DNA of 31,163 nucleotides from assembly GCA_900551245.1 (NCBI GenBank), contig URVC01000057.1, positions 1 to 31,163 of the forward strand, given 5' to 3'. The position numbers were made by a program, and so were the translations under genes. Shown piece after piece: positions 1-8,500 of this stretch. Under the pieces are notes generated by a model. The model saw only the letters and a list, made by a program, of their open reading frames with translations, did not search any database and had not been told where the DNA came from. How positions within the stretch are numbered: the stretch's first letter is position 1; each line of letters opens with the position of its first letter. The stretch comes from an uncultured bacterium. Lineage in GTDB: Bacteria > Verrucomicrobiota > Lentisphaeria > Victivallales > Victivallaceae.

Positions 1-72
1 GAAGCCCGACAAGTAAGGCCCGCGAGGGCCGCGTGCGGATTCGTATCAACCGACTCCTGACTTCTCACGGGC

Positions 73-109
73 GGGGAGGTCTGGAGGGCGCCCGGCCCTC
101 CAGCTCCCC
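73..109. repeat. Palindromic repeat, copy 1
   Basis: The arms CTGGAGGGC (81-89) and GCCCTCCAG (95-103) pair perfectly around a five-base loop. An outer pair GGGGAG (73-78) and CTCCCC (104-109) extends the stem across a two-base GT bulge. The left half is nearly identical to a copy at about 9295-9313, and the core recurs at 218-240. No T-run follows, so it is a dispersed palindrome rather than an ordinary terminator, although it could still end transcripts arriving from outside the window. Confidence 0.75.
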
Positions 110-211
110 CGACGATCATTTTCTCTCGTAAGTTCGAATATCCGCCTCCGCCCTGACCGCGTCCCGCAGAAGCCGGAAATTTACACTCTGGTACCGCCTT
201 CTTCCCTCCGA

Positions 212-246
212 AGAGGTCTGGAGGGCGTCCGGCCCTCCAGCTCCCC
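212..246. repeat. Palindromic repeat, copy 2
   Basis: Same core as copy 1: arms at 218-226 and 232-240 around the loop GTCCG (copy 1 has GCCCG), followed by the same CTCCCC at 241-246. The left outer arm (AGAGGT) no longer pairs fully with CTCCCC, so this copy has a shorter stem. Confidence 0.75.
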
Positions 247-338
247 AACCCCACCTTTCCCCCGGAAAGTCCGGAGACGGTGTTGCCCCTTCATCCCCTT
301 CCACAACCATAAAAATTGCAATTTTTTTCTGACACAAC

Positions 339-366
339 TTGATTTTTCATTTTATTGTTGTATAAT
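339..366 (+). promoter_or_regulatory. Sigma-70-type promoter of glycan operon I
   Basis: TTGATT at 339-344 and a consensus TATAAT at 361-366 are separated by 16 bp. This places the transcript start near 373, directly at the operator palindrome 376-389. It is the clearest promoter in the window and sits in an AT-rich pocket. Confidence 0.8.
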
Positions 367-375
367 GAGAGAAAA

Positions 376-389
376 GGGAAACGTTTCCC
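376..389. promoter_or_regulatory. LacI-type operator O1
   Basis: GGGAAACGTTTCCC is a perfect 14-bp palindrome with a central CG, the typical form of a LacI/GalR operator. It begins about 10 bp after the TATAAT box and so covers the start of the transcript, where a bound repressor would block initiation. Two identical copies lie at 447-460 and 4337-4350; all three share the longer string AAGGGAAACGTTTCCC. The likely binder is the LacI protein of gene 1808-2818. Confidence 0.85.
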
Positions 390-433
390 TGATCTTGTTT
401 TATCGTATTCCCCGAAATCAAACGGAGGAGCTC

Positions 434-1792
434 ATGAGTACCGTAAGGGAAACGTTTCCCAATCGAGAGAGGAAAGAAATTCCCGGGGGGCGGAATCTGC
501 CGGACCATCTGCCGGAACGTCTGACCATCGCCATGCCGATCTGGGCTTTGCATGACACGCCGGAGGGGGGCGCGTATCATGATCTGGATACCATGATGCG
601 GGAACTGGTCGAACGCGGATTCAACACAATACGGTTCGACGACGGAGCCGGGCTGATCGATGTTTCGCCGGATGGGAGCGTACGGGGGACGATTCCGATC
701 GTGGAACCATTTCCCGGCTTCACCCGGAACATCCGGCAGAGCTGGTGCTGTGGCGACGGCGGGCCGTGTGACCTCGCCGGACGGTTGTTCGAACTCTGCG
801 AAGCGGCGGCCCGGCATGGCATCTTTCTGATTCTGTCAAGCTGGTATTATCTTCACACCTATCAATATTGCGGCGATGAAGCACGGAATCGCCGCCTTCA
901 TGCGATTCCGGCACATGAACGATATGAGTATTTTGCCACGCAACTCAATCTGCTGCTGGCCGAACTGCGCCGGAGAGGCGTGATCCGGCAGATCGCCTTT
1001 GCGGAGATTTTCAACGAATCGGACGGGCTGAACTTCATCAACGGCTACGGCAACGCCAATCACCTGTCTCCGGAGGAGAGACATCGGTTCCGGGAAGAAC
1101 ATGCGCAGGCCCTGCGACGGTTGATTCAGCAGAATCCCGACGTCCTTTTCGCGGTGGATACCTACACGCCCTATACCGATCCGGAACTCTTCCCCGACAA
1201 TCCGCCGATCTGGAATTTTCACAACTACTTTCTCTGGGATCTGTACCGCGTGCTGGAACGGAACCTGCTCGTTCCGGGGACGGATGTCACTTCGCCGGAA
1301 GAACGCGGTGATCTGGACCGGTTTCTCCTGCCGCACACCGTCCCGCTGGAGAGCATTCGCAACACACGGCGCGGTCTGCTGCCCGCTCCGGAAGACTGGT
1401 ACCGGCGAATCTGGCTCTACGCCCAGCTGGATCAAAAGAGCTTTCCGGAATTGTCACAGCGGTTCCGGAACGCCCTCCGCCAATCCGCCGCTCAATACCG
1501 GGAGAAGCTGGATATCTCCATCAAGCAAGCGATGGAATTTCATCGGCAACACTGCCCGGACGCTCTGCTCGTCTGCGGCGAAGGGCTCTCCTTCTGTGCC
1601 AGAACACAACTGCAGTGGGAGGAGGAGAGCGAAGAATACTGGGCCATGGCGGAATATTTTGTGCGCGCAAACCGCCGGGCCGGTCTGTGGGGAACGGTAC
1701 TGCGCAGTTGCTGCGGGCCGGAAGACCCCTCCTGGCATCGCTGCCCGGAGCAACTGCTCCGGCTGAATCGAATCTTCAAAGGCGAATTGTAG
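434..1792 (+). CDS. Cytoplasmic GH5-like (cellulase-like) glycoside hydrolase
   Basis: A 452-residue protein with a TIM-barrel hydrolase pattern of clan GH-A. The likely acid/base is Glu195 in FAEIFNESD (an Asn-Glu pair after a beta strand), and the likely nucleophile is Glu383 in LVCGEGLSF. There is no signal peptide, so it should act in the cytoplasm on imported oligosaccharides. I chose ATG 434 because GGAGGAG lies at 424-430 and because the in-frame upstream ATG at 365 falls within the -10 box. Operator O2 sits inside codons 5-9. It is the first gene of the operon; the LacI gene follows after 15 bp. The exact GH family and substrate cannot be told; the PF12876-like cellulase group is the nearest I recognise. 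Confidence 0.75.
   Translation: MSTVRETFPNRERKEIPGGRNLPDHLPERLTIAMPIWALHDTPEGGAYHDLDTMMRELVERGFNTIRFDDGAGLIDVSPDGSVRGTIPIVEPFPGFTRNIRQSWCCGDGGPCDLAGRLFELCEAAARHGIFLILSSWYYLHTYQYCGDEARNRRLHAIPAHERYEYFATQLNLLLAELRRRGVIRQIAFAEIFNESDGLNFINGYGNANHLSPEERHRFREEHAQALRRLIQQNPDVLFAVDTYTPYTDPELFPDNPPIWNFHNYFLWDLYRVLERNLLVPGTDVTSPEERGDLDRFLLPHTVPLESIRNTRRGLLPAPEDWYRRIWLYAQLDQKSFPELSQRFRNALRQSAAQYREKLDISIKQAMEFHRQHCPDALLVCGEGLSFCARTQLQWEEESEEYWAMAEYFVRANRRAGLWGTVLRSCCGPEDPSWHRCPEQLLRLNRIFKGEL
447..460. promoter_or_regulatory. LacI-type operator O2 inside gene 1
   Basis: A second perfect GGGAAACGTTTCCC, 71 bp centre-to-centre from O1, inside the first codons of the hydrolase gene. Together with O1 it could support a short repression loop or a transcription roadblock. 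The palindrome is identical base for base despite lying in coding sequence, which argues for selection on DNA binding. Confidence 0.8.
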
Positions 1793-1807
1793 AGGAATGC
1801 TCTGAAA

Positions 1808-2818
1808 ATGAAAAACGGCAGGACCACCATTGCCGACATCGCCGGCAAACTGAACGTTTCACTCAATACGGTAAACAAAGCTCTGTACGGGAAACCGGGC
1901 GTCGGGCCGGAACTGCGCGGCCGAATTCTGGAGACGGCGCGGGCTATGAACTACCGGGTCAACCGAATCGCGCAAAGCATGTCGCGCAAGCCGTTCCGGC
2001 TCGCCGTGGTTTCGGAATCCGGGCAGTTCGGTCAGCGGCCGGAATTTCTCAACGGCATCCAGAATGCGCTGGAGCAACTGGCCGATTACAACGCCGGCGG
2101 CGAATTCATCACCGTCGATGGCGCAATCGACGACGCCCTGCTGGAAAAACCGGAGGTATCCGCCTTCATTTTCAACCATATCACCCTCGATGACGAACAG
2201 GAGCGTTTTCTCTGTTCCCGCAACGTTCCCTTTGCCTACCTGGGCAACGACCGGTTTGACTCCGAAAGCCGCCGGGCGATCTGCATCCGAAGCGATGCCC
2301 GTCAGGTGGGAGCATGTGCGGCCGACCTCTTTGCTCTGATGCTGCAGCCGGGCGACGAGGTCGGAGTGCTCACCGGATTCCGCAGCTATCGCGACCATGC
2401 AGAAAAGGCCGAAGCCTTTGTCGACACCGCCGGCCAGTACGGCCTTCATCCAGTCGGCGTCGCCGAACACGGCGACCGGCCGGAGGAGGTGGAGGCGTGT
2501 TACCGTTCTCTGCGGAAGGCACATCCCGCACTCCGCGGCGTCTTTCTGGCCACCGGTGTCAGCGGCACCCTGTTCGAGGCGCTGGCGGCCGAAGGCTCCT
2601 CGCGGTGCCGCTGTGTGGCGGTGGATCGTTATCCCGGCAGCGCCGCGGCACTCGCCCGGGGCAGCATCGATGCGATCGTCCACCAGAATGCACAGCTTGC
2701 CGGGAGACGGATGATCGAAGAGTTCTACCGCATTCTGACCGGAGAAAAACTCTCCGGCGAACTCCTCCTCATTGAACCGGAAATCCTGTTACGCCATACC
2801 GGGAGGCCCGAAGAATGA
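1808..2818 (+). CDS. LacI-family transcriptional regulator
   Basis: A 336-residue LacI/GalR regulator of normal length. Residues 6-30 form the helix-turn-helix (TTIADIAGKLNVSLNTVNKAL); the hinge region YRVNRIAQSM matches the usual YxPNxxARSL pattern at about residues 50-60; the rest is a periplasmic-binding-protein-like sugar sensor. An AGAGG lies 12 bases before ATG 1808. It is the second gene of the operon and overlaps the next gene by ATGA. The three identical palindromes around and inside the operon are its probable binding sites, which would make it autoregulated. The ligand is unknown, presumably a sugar released by the neighbouring hydrolases. Confidence 0.93.
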   Translation: MKNGRTTIADIAGKLNVSLNTVNKALYGKPGVGPELRGRILETARAMNYRVNRIAQSMSRKPFRLAVVSESGQFGQRPEFLNGIQNALEQLADYNAGGEFITVDGAIDDALLEKPEVSAFIFNHITLDDEQERFLCSRNVPFAYLGNDRFDSESRRAICIRSDARQVGACAADLFALMLQPGDEVGVLTGFRSYRDHAEKAEAFVDTAGQYGLHPVGVAEHGDRPEEVEACYRSLRKAHPALRGVFLATGVSGTLFEALAAEGSSRCRCVAVDRYPGSAAALARGSIDAIVHQNAQLAGRRMIEEFYRILTGEKLSGELLLIEPEILLRHTGRPEE

Positions 2819-3144
2819 TATTATCCGTCAGCATTGTGCTCTTCATGCTGCTGCAGATCGGAGCGGCGATTCTTTTCAAATGGGGAACCATGACGCCGAC
2901 CCATTACTGGCCGGGGTTTCTGCTGGGCAACGCGCTGGGAATCGTCAGCATTCTGGCGCTGATGAACATTTACAAGGTTCTGCCGCCCAACCTGGCGGCG
3001 GCAGTTTGTACCGGAGGCTCCTTTCTCTGCATCCAGCTGGCGCTGGCCGTGGTGTTCCGCGCCGCTGTTTCCGTCTCAACCGTCGGCGGAACACTGCTGA
3101 TTTTATCCGGGATACTCTGGATGACGCTGGCAACAGTCAAATGA
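2815..3144 (+). CDS. Four-helix SMR/DMT-like membrane protein lacking the usual Glu
   Basis: 109 residues, almost entirely four hydrophobic helices, with the length and layout of small multidrug resistance proteins. The first helix ends in LLQIGAAILFKWG and the last carries GGTLLILSGI, both resembling EmrE. However, the essential Glu14 of EmrE is Gln14 here, and the aromatic Trp63 region reads AAAVCTGG, without Trp. A proton-coupled drug antiporter is therefore unlikely. Its start overlaps the LacI stop codon by ATGA, so translation is probably coupled. In this context it may move a sugar or lipid-like compound or form part of a larger complex; that is speculation. Confidence 0.75.
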   Translation: MILSVSIVLFMLLQIGAAILFKWGTMTPTHYWPGFLLGNALGIVSILALMNIYKVLPPNLAAAVCTGGSFLCIQLALAVVFRAAVSVSTVGGTLLILSGILWMTLATVK

Positions 3145-3179
3145 TATTTTCCTCAACTCAACCCACAGGAGAATGTTTC

Positions 3180-6100
3180 ATGGAGCACACTTACCGAAAG
3201 ATCTTCACCGGGGCCTCGATCCTCGTCCTGACGACCCTGGGGGCGGCCGAGCTGCAGATCGACGCCGCGGTCGACAAACCGAATCTGCTTACGAAAACGG
3301 CCTCCGGAACTTCCGCCGCGGTGGTTTCGGATTGCGCCGCCTCTGAAACCGACCAGTGGAAAGCGGGCTCCCACACCTTCGTGACTGGCCGGAACGGCGG
3401 GACGGTCACACTGCGCTTCCGCGCCAAGTGGACTCCGGACCGCCGCATTCACGGCATCTGGTTCCGGCGCATTGCGTTGAATGCCGAGCCGATCACGCCG
3501 CAGCTGCCCGCCGGATCCCGCAGTCTGGCGCGCTTGTTTCAAAACGCAGACTCCGGGGAGACACTGCTCTTCGCCACATACAAGGATTTCGGTTCGTACA
3601 CCTTTTCGGCCAAGCCGGACACCACCTACACGGTGACGTTTCAACATCGCGACGGCGGTCTGGCCGTTCCCGCGTCGGATGTCTGCTGTCTGGACCTCTC
3701 CTCCGCCCTCAACCGCACCTATGCCGACCCCTCCGCGAAAGAGGGGTGGACTGGCCAGGGGCCCAGAACCGATATGGGCGGCTTTGACGTTCAGCGGATC
3801 AGTTTCGGCGGAATGGAGTTCCGCCTGAAAGACCGGTGTGCCGTCTTCAACTCCACCTACGTTCCGACCACGCTGAAATCCTTTACCGCCAACGGGAAGA
3901 ACTTTCCGGCGAAATATCTGTATCTGCTCCACACCGCCGCCTGGAACCGGGCGGACACCGTCGCCGGCAAGATCAAGGTGAACTACGCAGATGGCAGCCA
4001 TTCCGACTTCGAGGTGGTCGGCGGCAAAGATGTCGACGACTGGTCCCAGCTCATCCATCTGCCCAACGCGCGCCCGGCATACGTGCATCGGGAGTCGGAG
4101 GGGAAGGGGGTGCTCTATCTCTCCGCGTTCCCTCTCCAGGAGAAACCGGTGAAGAACATCGAATTCTCCTCGCCGGAAAATTTCGTCTGGATTATCGCGG
4201 GAGCCACCCTCTCCACCCGACAGGTGCCGATCGCTCCGGAAAAGAAGGAGTTCCGGGCCACCGCACCGGCCTGGAAGGAGCCCGACTTCCCCTCTCCGGT
4301 GGTGGTCGAAAACTCCGTCCTCGATTTGTCTGGAAAGGGAAACGTTTCCCCTGCCGGTTCCGACGGCCGGGTGATCGCTGTGCCGGGGAAAGGATTCCGG
4401 TTTGAGAAGAAACCAGATGTTCCCGTGCGGTTCATGGGGATGGCGGATACGCCGTTCTATCTCCGGACCGCGGGCGATGTGACCGATATGCACGGCAAAC
4501 TTGCCCGGACTGCGGAAGCGGCCTCCCGGCAGGGGTACAATCTGGTCCGTCTCTGGGTCGATCAGCATCTGATGGGCCGGTCGACGCAGAAGGGAATTCC
4601 CGACCCGCGGCGGGTTGAGGCGTTCGACTTCTATCTTTCGGAACTGAAAAAACGGGGCATTTACGTGACCTTCGCCATCGCCTTCTTCCGGGTCGGGGCT
4701 GTCGACCATGTCAAAGATCCGGTTACCGGCCAGGTCAAACGGGATATCAAACTGCTGGTCGCGGCGGAGAAGGCGCGCAACACCCGGAAGCTGCTGACGC
4801 TGTTCGGCGAGGAGAAGGCGCGCGCCGAGTGGAAGGCGTGGGCGGAGACGATGCTCAACCACGTCAATCCCTACACCGGCCTCGCCTGGAAGGATGATCC
4901 CATGATCGTCTTTCTGGAGCTTTTCAACGAGCAGACGCTCGCGATTCCTCACCTCTTCTGGGGCGAGTCGTGCGATATCGCGCCGGAGGCGATGGAGTTC
5001 ATCCGCAAGAAATTCTGCGCCTTTCTGGAGAAGAAATACGGCACTGTCGCCTCCCTCAATCAGGCCTGGCAGAAGCAATACGCCTCCTTCTCCCGGATCC
5101 GTCTGCCCGACTTTCTCCGCAAAGACCAGATCGGCGCCGACTGGGAGGAGTTCTGTTTCGAAGCGATCGACGAAAACTACCGGACCGGAACCGCCATACT
5201 GCGGAATCTGGGTTACAAAGGGCTGATCGGGCAATACAACTTCCGGGCCACCCTGAACATGTCGAGGTTCCGCCGCGACCATCTCGCCATGATCATCCGC
5301 AACACCTACTACAAGCACCCGAGCCGCTGGGACTCCATCGGTTCCCGGGTCGGTCAGGAGAGCGCCATCCGGGAATACGCTCCGCACTTCCGCAACACGG
5401 CGGCCTCCCGGATCGCCGGCCTGCCTCTGGTCATCACGGAACACAATCACTGCTTCTGGAACCGATATCAGCATGAAAACGGCCTGCTGTTCTCCGCCTA
5501 TCCCGCATTTCAGGGGTGGGACGCTCTCTGCGCCCACGAAACACCAGTCGTGATCGAACCCGGTGAGATGTACATCTCCAGCTTCCGTATCGCGGGCTCT
5601 CCGGTGCTGCGGGCCAATGAGTTTCTCGCCTACGCGCTCTTCAAGCGCGGCGATGTCAGACCGGCCGAAACGGAGTTCCTTCTGGATCTGGGCAAATTCG
5701 ATGCGAATGACGCCGATCTTGCGGTTGATTCCGAAGTGAGCAAACTGGCGCTGCTCAGCCGTCTTGGGGTCTACTCGCCCCATGCCGCAATCCGCCCCAA
5801 TTCGCGCCTTCTTCAGGTCAAGGGCGGTTCGGAAGACAGATCGTTCGACTGGCACTCGGAGGTTGTCGACGGCGGCAGCTCCTTCTCTCTGGCCGGAGCG
5901 ATCGCCGGCATGGAGAAAAAAGGCAAAGCTCCGGAAATCCGGCAGGGCGTGCTGATCAGCGATACGGGCGAACTGGAGCTCGACCCGATCCACCGGCGTT
6001 TCCGGGTCAAAACGCCGCGCACCGAAGGGGCCGTGGTCAACGCCGGCGAACCGGCGACCCGGCTTCCCCGGCTGACGATCAAAAAATCCAGCGTGGACGC

Positions 6101-6446
6101 CGCCATTGCCCTGGTCTCCATGGACGGGCGGGAGCTCTCCTCCAGCAAGCGAATGGTGCTGGTCTGCAACACGGCGGTGATGACCCGGGACACCGTCCTC
6201 TCGCGGGACCGGACCACTCTCCTCGGCTGGAAACGCCGTTCGAAAGTGCTTCTGGAAACCGGAGCGTTCGATATCGCCATCCGCCGGAAAGGCGTTGCCC
6301 GTGCGACCTGTTATCCGCTCTCGGTCAATGGAATCCGGCGCGACGGGATTCCGATGCGGCGGGAGGGGGAGTATCTGACGGTCAATCTGGACACTGCCGC
6401 GTTGAAACACGGCCCGACACCATTCTTTGAAATTGTCGTCGAATAG
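3180..6446 (+). CDS. Large secreted clan GH-A glycoside hydrolase
   Basis: 1088 residues. The N-terminus has a basic start (MEHTYRK) and the hydrophobic segment ASILVLTTLGAAE, a signal peptide with probable cleavage near residue 23. Residues about 30-400 look like beta-sandwich or carbohydrate-binding modules. A TIM barrel begins near residue 415 (RFMGMADTPFYL) and contains the probable acid/base Glu584 in LELFNEQ and the probable nucleophile Glu754 in VITEHNH. About 280 residues follow as C-terminal beta-rich modules. I chose ATG 3180 because CAGGAG precedes it and the signal peptide begins there; the frame stays open upstream but overlaps two other genes. The gene contains a third copy of the operon's operator, at codons for residues 386-391. 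Substrate unknown. Confidence 0.82.
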   Translation: MEHTYRKIFTGASILVLTTLGAAELQIDAAVDKPNLLTKTASGTSAAVVSDCAASETDQWKAGSHTFVTGRNGGTVTLRFRAKWTPDRRIHGIWFRRIALNAEPITPQLPAGSRSLARLFQNADSGETLLFATYKDFGSYTFSAKPDTTYTVTFQHRDGGLAVPASDVCCLDLSSALNRTYADPSAKEGWTGQGPRTDMGGFDVQRISFGGMEFRLKDRCAVFNSTYVPTTLKSFTANGKNFPAKYLYLLHTAAWNRADTVAGKIKVNYADGSHSDFEVVGGKDVDDWSQLIHLPNARPAYVHRESEGKGVLYLSAFPLQEKPVKNIEFSSPENFVWIIAGATLSTRQVPIAPEKKEFRATAPAWKEPDFPSPVVVENSVLDLSGKGNVSPAGSDGRVIAVPGKGFRFEKKPDVPVRFMGMADTPFYLRTAGDVTDMHGKLARTAEAASRQGYNLVRLWVDQHLMGRSTQKGIPDPRRVEAFDFYLSELKKRGIYVTFAIAFFRVGAVDHVKDPVTGQVKRDIKLLVAAEKARNTRKLLTLFGEEKARAEWKAWAETMLNHVNPYTGLAWKDDPMIVFLELFNEQTLAIPHLFWGESCDIAPEAMEFIRKKFCAFLEKKYGTVASLNQAWQKQYASFSRIRLPDFLRKDQIGADWEEFCFEAIDENYRTGTAILRNLGYKGLIGQYNFRATLNMSRFRRDHLAMIIRNTYYKHPSRWDSIGSRVGQESAIREYAPHFRNTAASRIAGLPLVITEHNHCFWNRYQHENGLLFSAYPAFQGWDALCAHETPVVIEPGEMYISSFRIAGSPVLRANEFLAYALFKRGDVRPAETEFLLDLGKFDANDADLAVDSEVSKLALLSRLGVYSPHAAIRPNSRLLQVKGGSEDRSFDWHSEVVDGGSSFSLAGAIAGMEKKGKAPEIRQGVLISDTGELELDPIHRRFRVKTPRTEGAVVNAGEPATRLPRLTIKKSSVDAAIALVSMDGRELSSSKRMVLVCNTAVMTRDTVLSRDRTTLLGWKRRSKVLLETGAFDIAIRRKGVARATCYPLSVNGIRRDGIPMRREGEYLTVNLDTAALKHGPTPFFEIVVE
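4337..4350. promoter_or_regulatory. LacI-type operator O3 inside a hydrolase gene
   Basis: A third perfect GGGAAACGTTTCCC, about 3.9 kb downstream of O1, in the coding sequence for KGNVSP between the N-terminal modules and the barrel. It could act as a remote auxiliary operator or a roadblock to elongation. It shares the extended AAGGGAAACGTTTCCC with O1 and O2. Confidence 0.65.
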
Positions 6447-6455
6447 GGGGAGGAA

Positions 6456-8492
6456 ATGGAGAGTTCCGCATTTTCCTGCAAAAACGGACCGCAGCGTTTC
6501 GTCAGCTGGTGGATCGACTGGCACGATCTTGACTGGCCGGACCCGGACAATCTCGACCGGATTCGGCGGAGGGCTGACTCCATCGCCGAATCCGGCGCAG
6601 ACGCGGCCATGGTGTTCGGGGCGCATTTCCGCTGGGATTTCATGCCGTACTGGACGATTCTGCACGACTACCTTGCGACCGTGGCGGAAGAGCTTCATCA
6701 GCGCAACCTGCGGCTTTTCGATCACCATTCCGCTTCGCTGATTCACCGCTACGACACGCGGGAGGAGGCGCGGCAGGTCAAACTTCACTCCGGTCCCCAT
6801 CTGCCGTTCGCGCCGTCGCGTGAGGCGGCTGCGAGCTGGAGTTTTCAGGGCAAGCTCCTCAACGACTGGCGGATGCGGGATCTTCGCGACGGAGGAATTC
6901 TGCAACTTCCGCAATATGCCGCAGAGCAGTTCTGCCACAGCAACCCCGATTTTCGGGACGCCTATCTGGAATATGTCAGGCGTCTGCTTGCCGAAACCGG
7001 TATCGACGGGCTGATGTGCGATGACCTGATCCACTTCATGGGGTACATCTCCTGCGGCTGCCGCTGGTGCCGCGCAAAATTCCGGGAGAGCTGTGACAGT
7101 GAGCTGCCCCCCTGGGGCGACACCGGGTTCTGGGGAAACTGGGAAAATCCGGCCTGGCGCACCTGGCTTGAACTGCGGTTCCGTGCCAACGGGGATTTTC
7201 TGGCGAAAGTCCGCTCGGTTCTGCCGGAGGATTTCCCGATGCTGAGCTGCTGCAGCGGCAGTTCATCGCCCTACGCGCTGCAGATCGGGCAGGATATCCG
7301 TGAGTTCAATCGCGGCTGTTCGATGATTCTGCTGGAAATGGGCGGCAACACCCCCCCGTACCCCGGTGATCCTGTAACCTGGAATCCGCCGTTGTACGAA
7401 CGGGTTGCCCAGAGTGCGCACCACCTGGCCACCGCGCGGCACACCGGCCAGTGCATCGGTCTCGGATACGGATTCCACGAGATCAGCGGAAATGTCATCT
7501 GGGCTCTGAACAAGTCGCTCGGGTGCGGAACATGGTTCTCCACGTTGAAGGCCAGACTGGGGCTGCCGCTCTCCCTGCTGCGGACGCTGCCGGATGACGC
7601 CGCTCCGGTCGCTGTCGCATACCGCTTCGAGCAGAAGCATCCGGAGCTGTTCGATTCGGAGGCGCGGCCGGAGATCGGCGTGTTCTTCTCGTACGAGACC
7701 CGGAACAACACCGCGTTCGGCGCCATGAACACCGGTTACATCCGGGATTTCAACGCCGCCTTGAACCTGTGTGCCGCTCACGGACTTCCCTTTGCGGTGG
7801 CATTGGAGATTCCGGAGGAGCCGGACCGTTTCAAGGTTCTGCTTCTTTCCTCTGCGGCCCGGATGAGCGGGCTCGAAAAACAGCGGCTGAGCCGGTATGC
7901 CGCCCGCGGCGGTGTCGTACTGGCGACCGGACCATCCGCTTTGCCGGAGGAGGACGGATTTGCTCTGCCCGACAGACTGGTTCCCGGCAGCGACGAGGAG
8001 CCGGAAATTGCGCCGTCTTCCCGGCCCGCACGCTGGCAGATGCTCACGGAGAACATTGTTCTGCATCCGGTCCGGACAGGGGAGGGTGCGGAGGCCGCCG
8101 CTCTGTTGAAAAACGCACTTCTGAAGCACCTTCCCCGGGGCCGTTTCCTTGTGGAGGGCGGCGATGGGTATCTGAAATTCCCCCGCTACACCGGGCGGTG
8201 CTGTCTGCTGCATCTGCTGGCCGCAGAATATGACACTGAGGTCGATCAAAAGCTGGAGGCGATGCGCCGGCACCGTTCCCGCGTCAATGTCATCCGGACG
8301 GCCCGCCCCCGGGGCGTGAATCCCCGGCTGTTGCTGCGCGGGATACCACAAGTTACCGTGATTCTGCCGTTCCAGCCGGACCGGAAAGCGAAACTTTCTC
8401 CGGCGCCGGATGGCATACACGTGGAACTGCCGGAAGAGTGCATCTATGCGATTCTGCAATTCCCCCTGGAAATGACATCAGAAGAGAGGTGA
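6456..8492 (+). CDS. Putative GH42-like hydrolase with trimerisation-type domain
   Basis: 678 residues, no signal peptide. The N-terminal two thirds read as a TIM-barrel hydrolase (SWWIDWHDLDWPDPDNL, then GIDGLMCDDLIHF with Asp189/Asp190 as candidate catalytic acids, followed by the cysteine-rich GCRWCRAKF). Residues around 430-530 (LLSSAARMSGLEKQRLSRY, then ARGGVVLATG) resemble the glutamine-amidotransferase-like trimerisation domain of GH42 beta-galactosidases. GGGGGAGG at 6446-6453 gives a strong ribosome site, and the gap to the previous gene is 9 bp. I cannot assign a family with certainty; a family-like resemblance to uncharacterised hydrolase-like proteins is the best I can say. Confidence 0.65.
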   Translation: MESSAFSCKNGPQRFVSWWIDWHDLDWPDPDNLDRIRRRADSIAESGADAAMVFGAHFRWDFMPYWTILHDYLATVAEELHQRNLRLFDHHSASLIHRYDTREEARQVKLHSGPHLPFAPSREAAASWSFQGKLLNDWRMRDLRDGGILQLPQYAAEQFCHSNPDFRDAYLEYVRRLLAETGIDGLMCDDLIHFMGYISCGCRWCRAKFRESCDSELPPWGDTGFWGNWENPAWRTWLELRFRANGDFLAKVRSVLPEDFPMLSCCSGSSSPYALQIGQDIREFNRGCSMILLEMGGNTPPYPGDPVTWNPPLYERVAQSAHHLATARHTGQCIGLGYGFHEISGNVIWALNKSLGCGTWFSTLKARLGLPLSLLRTLPDDAAPVAVAYRFEQKHPELFDSEARPEIGVFFSYETRNNTAFGAMNTGYIRDFNAALNLCAAHGLPFAVALEIPEEPDRFKVLLLSSAARMSGLEKQRLSRYAARGGVVLATGPSALPEEDGFALPDRLVPGSDEEPEIAPSSRPARWQMLTENIVLHPVRTGEGAEAAALLKNALLKHLPRGRFLVEGGDGYLKFPRYTGRCCLLHLLAAEYDTEVDQKLEAMRRHRSRVNVIRTARPRGVNPRLLLRGIPQVTVILPFQPDRKAKLSPAPDGIHVELPEECIYAILQFPLEMTSEER

Positions 8493-8500
8493 GGGCAACT

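Larger units (their letters stand above)
1..338. other. Window start without a convincing gene
   Basis: I see no gene I can support here. The only sizeable reading frame, on the - strand at 116-337, runs through a palindromic repeat and has low-complexity, GC-driven composition, so I treat it as spurious. The first 16 bases could be the last codons of a gene ending in a TAA at 14-16, but that is too little to identify. A small hairpin with a GCGA loop lies at 17-30. The stretch holds two copies of the palindromic repeat listed separately, and turns AT-rich from about 305 into the promoter. Confidence 0.5.

Noticed and set aside
116..337. 73-codon frame on the - strand
   Set aside because: It runs through the palindromic repeat, has a low-complexity composition and no good ribosome site; best explained as repeat-derived.
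3153..7034. Very long antisense frame opposite the secreted hydrolase
   Set aside because: Shadow of a GC-rich gene; its translation is Arg/Gly/Pro-rich with no domain, while the + strand has signal peptide and catalytic motifs. The same holds for 14369-16912 and 23213-25576.
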